From: JAGTVB01 sp964624765
GTDB taxonomy: Bacteria > Pseudomonadota > Gammaproteobacteria > HK1
DNA: 17,821 bases
Assembly (NCBI GenBank): GCA_964624765.1
Contig: CAZUZO010000068.1
Location: 1 to 17,821 of the forward strand
Reading direction: 5' to 3'
The position numbers and the translations under genes were made by a program. This document shows, in pieces, positions 13,952 through 17,821 of this stretch. The number at the start of each line of letters is the position of its first letter. Position 1 is the stretch's first letter. The notes beneath the pieces were generated by a model. It did no database searches. It was given only the letters and a program-made list of their open reading frames with translations, and was not told the DNA's origin.

Positions 13952-14671
13952 TTACTGAGCAACCCTGTCGTCAAGACCGCTTAGCCACTGGTCGATGCAC
14001 TTGCGAGCTTGGCACTCCAGTATATCGGCCCAGCGTGCGGTGTCGGAACGTAATTGCGAGACGCTCACGCCTTCGGTGGTAGCGATTTCCAACGCGTGCC
14101 CGATAAACCAGCGTTCCAAACCACTGGCTGTGACCTCGGGGTGGAATTGAAGTCCGAGCGCTTGGTTCCCGATTGCAAATGCTTGATTTTTGCAAAGCTC
14201 AGTGGAGGCGAGGCGAAGCGCACCATCGGGCAAATCAAAGGTATCGCCATGCCAGTGCACGACCGGAGTGATATTCTCAGCGAGGTGCCGCAAACAGCTA
14301 TGGCGTCCCTCGGTGGTGAGGGCAATGGGACCCCAACCGAGCTCCTTGCGCGCTGCCGGATAAACCCTGGAACCTAGAGCACGGGCCATGAGTTGAGCCC
14401 CGAGACAAATGCCAAGCGTTGGCCGACCTTTCTGAACTCGCTCGTTCAAGAGCTGCAGTTCGTCTCGAAGAAACGGATAGTTGGCTTCATCCATGGCACT
14501 GATGGCCCCCCCCAGCACGATCAGCAGTTCTGCTCGCCGGCTATCTCGTGTGCCTAGATTGTCGACACCGGCCTCGCGATAGCGGATTCGGTATTCATGG
14601 TGTGCTAGCGGCTCGACGAAGGAACCTAGATTTTCAAACGGTACATGGGTAATGACCAAGGCGGTCTTCAC
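13952..14671 (-). CDS. Class I glutamine amidotransferase (GMP synthase-like)
   Basis: A 239-residue type 1 glutamine amidotransferase. The catalytic triad is visible: C89 in LGICLGAQL, H177 and E179 in LQFHPEV. It hydrolyses glutamine for transfer of ammonia, or acts as a stand-alone gamma-glutamyl hydrolase-type enzyme; without a synthetase partner the acceptor cannot be told. It resembles the free-standing 'GMP synthase-like' proteins, not GuaA, because no ATP-pyrophosphatase domain follows. Start ATG 14671 gives MKTALVITHVPFENLG, which fits the family. It has no co-directional neighbour: it converges with rpoH and is preceded by a ~500 bp gene-free gap. Confidence 0.9.
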   Translation of the reverse strand: MKTALVITHVPFENLGSFVEPLAHHEYRIRYREAGVDNLGTRDSRRAELLIVLGGAISAMDEANYPFLRDELQLLNERVQKGRPTLGICLGAQLMARALGSRVYPAARKELGWGPIALTTEGRHSCLRHLAENITPVVHWHGDTFDLPDGALRLASTELCKNQAFAIGNQALGLQFHPEVTASGLERWFIGHALEIATTEGVSVSQLRSDTARWADILECQARKCIDQWLSGLDDRVAQ

Positions 14672-15168
14672 GGCTTATGCTCATGCAGATCGAGACAATT
14701 GGCTTTCAATCGGTACTTCCAAAGTTCGTTGCTGTAAGGCATGCGTCCGCGCACAGGTCCCCATGCGTACGCTTCCGCTCGTGGCCGGAGAGTGATGCCG
14801 ATTGCCACCTAGGCAGCTAACCATCTGATATGCATCTATGCATCACACGACCGGCTGTATGATATCGCGTGCTGTCGGAAGGCGCCACCGAGAAGGGAAC
14901 GTGCATCACGGTGAATTTGTTCGCACCGTCATGTCGGGCATCCTGCCCGCGATAAAAAGTCGCCGAGATCTGTCAATGTGTTGATTGCTAGACCGTAGCC
15001 ATCCTTGGCGACTGGATTCGGGCTTCCTAGCCGGAATGACGGGGGTATTCATCTGCGCTCAACGACTTAGCTACAAACACATTGACCTTGGAACGCAATC
15101 AGCTTACGTCGCCGGAAGCGGTGCGGCAAAATGGGTGCTCGGGTATGTGAGCGAAGGAGACCGGGCTG
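14672..15168. other. ~500 bp gene-free stretch
   Basis: No supported gene or RNA gene. It holds the promoter region of the leftward amidotransferase, a repeated ATGCATC pair near 14829-14843, and the inverted-repeat element at 14972-15086. The only long open frame across it has the low-information translation expected of a palindromic repeat (it includes the familiar 'ATTC-GGGC..GCC-GAATGACGG' type hairpin). Confidence 0.5.
14972..15086. repeat. 115 bp element with 11 bp perfect inverted-repeat ends
   Basis: GTCAATGTGTT at 14972-14982 is the exact reverse complement of AACACATTGAC at 15076-15086. Inside, ATTCGGGC (15016-15023) pairs with GCCGGAAT (15030-15037) apart from one mismatch and is followed by GACGG, resembling the widespread GGATTCCCGC...GCGGGAATGACGG intergenic hairpin. 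It may be a small mobile or recombination-derived element. It encodes nothing. Confidence 0.45.
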
Positions 15169-15486
15169 ATGTCTTATCGAAAAGAAAAGCTGTATTTGGC
15201 CGTCAGCAAACTTGCAACAGGCACCGGAACGCTTCGTGAGCGATTCGAAGAAGCCTATGTCGTAGCGCTGGCAAATCTTTGTAGCGAGGATTTCCCCGAG
15301 GAGGAACTGCAGCAGCAACTGGTGGCGCTTCAAGCAAGCCTGTCAACAGTGCTTCCCATCGCCGAACGTGCCGGCGCACTGAGCTTTGCTATGGATGCGC
15401 TCTCGGAGGAACGGCTGCAAGAGCTGGCGGAACAAGTGCTATGGCTCTTTCAGCAGACGATACAGATTGAGGAAAGCACTCGCTAG
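15169..15486 (+). CDS. Small helical protein of unknown function (105 aa)
   Basis: The start at ATG 15169 is supported by GAAGGAG eight bases upstream. The protein, MSYRKEKLYLAVSKLATGTGTLRERFEEAYVVALANLCSEDFPEEELQQQLVALQASLS and on, is predicted to be almost all helix, with no membrane or signal segment. I have the impression of a family of small uncharacterised proteobacterial proteins beginning MSYxxEKLYxAVxxLAxGxGTLxERLxxAY, often near mobile or stress genes, but no function is known to me. It stands alone; a weak hairpin follows it. Confidence 0.75.
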   Translation: MSYRKEKLYLAVSKLATGTGTLRERFEEAYVVALANLCSEDFPEEELQQQLVALQASLSTVLPIAERAGALSFAMDALSEERLQELAEQVLWLFQQTIQIEESTR

Positions 15487-15487
15487 C

Positions 15488-15512
15488 GGCGCGCGAGCCA
15501 TTCGGCTGCGCC
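15488..15512 (+). terminator. Weak terminator-like hairpin after the 15169 gene
   Basis: GGCGCGCGAGCC and GGCTGCGCC form a bulged GC-rich stem around ATTC, followed by TTAGTTTC. The U-tract is poor, so it is only a possible rho-independent terminator. Confidence 0.3.
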
Positions 15513-15582
15513 TTAGTTTCGACTAGCATTGTCAAGGGATCGCCCAGTCACCACCACAGGCTACTGCGCCCAACCAAGACCC

Positions 15583-16944
15583 CTATCCTGGGAACCAAAC
15601 ACACACCCTCGTGCCTCCTAGCGATCCGCGGTCAAACGCGAGGTGCCCGTGATAGATTTTCTCAACGACCTCTCTGACGACCGCTAATCCGATGCCGTGA
15701 CCCGCCGTGTTGGGGTCGGCACGAATTCCCCGACGCATGATGTGATGGAGCTTTTCCGGGGGGATACCGGGACCATCGTCTTCGACCTCGATAACGAGCC
15801 CGGTCGACACTCGCCGGTCGTGCTCCGTCGGCCAGGCACGCACTGTCACCCGCGCCCGCGACCACTTGAATGCGTTGTCGACAAGGTTTCCTATGACTTC
15901 CATTAGGTCCCCTTGGTCTCCGCAGAAGACCGCTGCAGGAGCAACATCGAGAGCCCAAGAAACGCGCTTATGGTGGTAGACCTTGCTGACTGAGGTCATG
16001 AGTTTGCGCACGGTTGGCTCAACGGGCACCGGCGTCACTAAGGTGGTGCGTCCGGAAGCTGTCGCGCGTTGGAGCTGATATTCCACCAGCTGGCTCATGC
16101 GGGCGACCTGCTCCGTCACCGTCTGCCGCAGATCGGCCACTCCATGGGAGGTCTCCACCGTGGTACGCAGCACAGCCAGCGGCGTTTTAAGGCTATGGGC
16201 AAGATCGCCCATAGCATCTCGAGAGCGCCGCAGGTGTTCTTGGTTGTGGCGGATGAGGGCATTGAGGTTGCCGGTCAGTTGCTGGATTTCTCTCGGGTAG
16301 AGGGTTGTCAGATGGCTGCGCGAGCCTCGCTCGATCTCGGTCAACTCGCGCGCTACCTGACGAAGGGGTGTCAAGCTCCAGCGCAAAAGTAACCCCTGCA
16401 CCACCAGCAGCGCAATGGCTGCGAGAGCGAACCACCCCCACAGGTTGCGACGAAAGCTGTATACCTGTGCATCGAAGGTGTCGCGACTCTCCGCGACGCG
16501 AAAGCTGTATTGTCGTCTTGAATCGTGACCGATTTCCCAGATTACAGGGTAGGATAGGCTGAAATGACGCCCGCCTTCGGCATCCGTTATCTGTGCCAAG
16601 ATCGGTTGTCCAGGGTTTGAGGCGGAAGGAAACGGGACTTCGAGTCCCAGCAGCGACGGCGATCTCCAGAGGCTTCGGCCACGACTATCTCTGATCTCGG
16701 CGTAAAGCCCAGAGCCTGGAATTGCAAAACGTGCTTCTGGAAGCAATGGGGGTACCGATAATTCAGCGCTCTCATCGACCTCGGCGGCCCCGAGGAGCAA
16801 GTAGATCTGGGCTTGCAGGCGATCACGCACCGCCCCTAATGCGCTTTGCTGAAATGCCCGGTCTAATCCAGCACCCGTCAAACCGAGGAATGCTACCAGC
16901 ACCACGCTGGCGCCCAGCAGTAACCGACCTTGCAGAGATCCCAT
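15583..16944 (-). CDS. PhoQ-like sensor histidine kinase
   Basis: A 453-residue inner-membrane kinase. A first membrane helix (about 8-28), a periplasmic sensor of roughly 140 residues, a second helix (about 170-187), a HAMP-like linker, the H-box GDLAHSLKTPLAVLRT with phospho-acceptor H250, N-box GNLVDNAFKWS (about 352-362), G1 DDGPGI (389-394) and G2 GHGIGL (415-420) are all present. 'GDLAHSLKTPLAVL' is typical of the PhoQ-type group, which senses divalent cations, pH or cationic peptides; the periplasmic part here differs from enterobacterial PhoQ, so the signal is unknown. It begins six bases after the regulator gene ends and is co-transcribed with it. Confidence 0.93.
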   Translation of the reverse strand: MGSLQGRLLLGASVVLVAFLGLTGAGLDRAFQQSALGAVRDRLQAQIYLLLGAAEVDESAELSVPPLLPEARFAIPGSGLYAEIRDSRGRSLWRSPSLLGLEVPFPSASNPGQPILAQITDAEGGRHFSLSYPVIWEIGHDSRRQYSFRVAESRDTFDAQVYSFRRNLWGWFALAAIALLVVQGLLLRWSLTPLRQVARELTEIERGSRSHLTTLYPREIQQLTGNLNALIRHNQEHLRRSRDAMGDLAHSLKTPLAVLRTTVETSHGVADLRQTVTEQVARMSQLVEYQLQRATASGRTTLVTPVPVEPTVRKLMTSVSKVYHHKRVSWALDVAPAAVFCGDQGDLMEVIGNLVDNAFKWSRARVTVRAWPTEHDRRVSTGLVIEVEDDGPGIPPEKLHHIMRRGIRADPNTAGHGIGLAVVREVVEKIYHGHLAFDRGSLGGTRVCVWFPG

Positions 16945-16950
16945 CGAGGA

Positions 16951-17637
16951 CTAGGCCTGTAGGTCGCGCTCAAGACGAAAACGATAGCCACGACCTCTTA
17001 GGGTTTCGATGGGATTGAGGGTACGGAAGGGATCGAGCTTGCGTCGCAGTCGGGCAATCAGTACCTCAAGAACGTTACTATCGCGTTCCAGATCTTCGTC
17101 GTACAGGTGCTCGGTCAGATCGGATTTTGAAACGACCTGGCCGGCGTGCAGCACCAGATGTTCAAGTACCTTGTACTCGTAGGCGGTCAGATCAATCCGC
17201 TCAGCATTCATCTGTACTCGCTGGGCGCTAGTATCGACGCTGAGCGGACCGCAGCGCAGCACGGTGGTCGACCATCCTGCGGCTCGGCGCACCAGCGCCC
17301 GCAGCCGGGCCAAGAGCTCAGCCATTTCGAACGGCTTGACGAGATAGTCATCGGCACCGGCCTCAAGCCCTTCGACCTTTTCTTGCCAACGCCCTCGCGC
17401 GGTAAGGATCAGTACTGGAAACGCGCGCCCCCCCGTTCGCCATCGACGCAGAATGTCAATTCCCGGGGCCTTGGGTAATCCGAGATCAAGCACTGCGACA
17501 TCGATAGGGTACTCCAGACCAAAGTACAGGCCTTCATCGCCGTCTGCGGCCGTATCCACCGCATAGCCGGCCCGGCGAAGCTGGGAAGCAATATGTTCGC
17601 GCAGTTGATCCTCGTCTTCGACGACCAAAACCCGCAT
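16951..17637 (-). CDS. PhoP-like OmpR-family response regulator
   Basis: A 228-residue regulator: receiver domain with acidic residues E7-D8, phospho-acceptor D51 (AVLDLGLP), T79 and K101, then an OmpR-type winged helix (ERIDLTAYEYKVLEHLVLHAGQVVSKSDLTEHLYDEDLERDSNVLEVLIARLRRKLDP, then IETLRGRGYRF). The match to the PhoP/QseB-like subgroup is good (LPKAPGIDILRRWR, LTAYEYKVLEHL). It is the first gene of the two-gene operon with the kinase. The start ATG 17637 gives the family N-terminus MRVLVVEDED. On the minus strand, TGTGAAA occurs twice upstream (near 17668-17674 and 17806-17812); whether it is an autoregulatory site is unknown. Confidence 0.94.
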   Translation of the reverse strand: MRVLVVEDEDQLREHIASQLRRAGYAVDTAADGDEGLYFGLEYPIDVAVLDLGLPKAPGIDILRRWRTGGRAFPVLILTARGRWQEKVEGLEAGADDYLVKPFEMAELLARLRALVRRAAGWSTTVLRCGPLSVDTSAQRVQMNAERIDLTAYEYKVLEHLVLHAGQVVSKSDLTEHLYDEDLERDSNVLEVLIARLRRKLDPFRTLNPIETLRGRGYRFRLERDLQA

Positions 17638-17821
17638 CGTGTGTGTGCTCGATTAGACTTACGGTGGTTTCACAGCTGGCCTATCGATCCCGATCCCCTT
17701 TTCTCTATCTCGCGGTGCCTAGCGGACCTCACTCTCCGCCTTTTCATACCATAGGGTCGTTCGATGCTGCGCTCTGCCCTGCTCTCGGGTGACGGACCAA
17801 GCTTTTTTCACAACCTCTCAG
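17638..17821. other. Upstream region of the PhoP-like operon
   Basis: No gene is supported in these 184 bases at the right edge. The operon promoter should lie here, but I could not fix a -35/-10 pair with confidence. Confidence 0.4.

Noticed and set aside
14985..15239. Rightward 84-residue open frame
   Set aside because: It reads through an inverted-repeat element and overlaps the well-supported 15169 start in another frame.
1..17821. CRISPR array, rRNA or tRNA genes
   Set aside because: No regularly spaced direct repeats with unique spacers, and no rRNA or tRNA sequence recognised on either strand by eye.

Overview
The window looks like chromosomal DNA of a moderately GC-rich proteobacterium, most likely a gammaproteobacterium. 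The signs are a PhoP/PhoQ-like two-component pair, an RpoH carrying the classic RpoH box, XthA, sigma-54 control, and the style of the small intergenic palindromic elements. A sulfur- or metal-related lifestyle is possible (SulP transporter, TauE/SafE remnant, clade D-like beta-carbonic anhydrase), but I cannot name the species. All homology calls were made by eye from translated sequence; no database search was run.

Left block (1-4872): a leftward NtrC-type sigma-54 activator faces a rightward pair, an unrecognised ~198 aa USP-like protein followed by a SulP anion transporter. The ~230 bp between them holds what looks like a complete sigma-54 control region: three copies of a 17 bp site (TGTTGCA-N6-RACA), an IHF-like site, and a -24/-12 promoter with exact GG-N10-GC spacing. 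The activator has a membrane-spanning N-terminus that looks like the beginning of a sensor kinase, fused at a Met to the receiver domain, as if the kinase had been deleted in frame. The SulP protein carries an unusual ~120 aa insertion containing a coiled coil.

Middle block (about 5080-10510): an accessory island full of broken genes. It is bracketed by a Tn3-family transposase fragment (leftward, 5287-5590) and a Tn3-family resolvase fragment (rightward, 10160-10511). Between them, leftward, are remnants of a YciI-like protein, an AHSA1/SRPBCC protein fused by deletion to an AAC(3)-I-like acetyltransferase, a 3'-truncated DUF1428 protein, an IS91-like transposase tail and a TauE/SafE permease with two frameshifts. 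The only intact-looking cargo is a ChrA chromate-family transporter followed by a PadR regulator, with a tandem 13 bp repeat in the divergent promoter region.

Right block (10536-17821): mostly core genes. These are a beta-carbonic anhydrase/COS hydrolase-like enzyme, exodeoxyribonuclease III, a small unknown protein, a 219 bp MITE-like palindromic element, rpoH with a CIRCE-like operator over its promoter, a class I glutamine amidotransferase, another small unknown protein, and a PhoQ-like kinase with its PhoP-like regulator. Several short elements with inverted-repeat ends (5081-5184, 12673-12891, 14972-15086) sit in the gaps.
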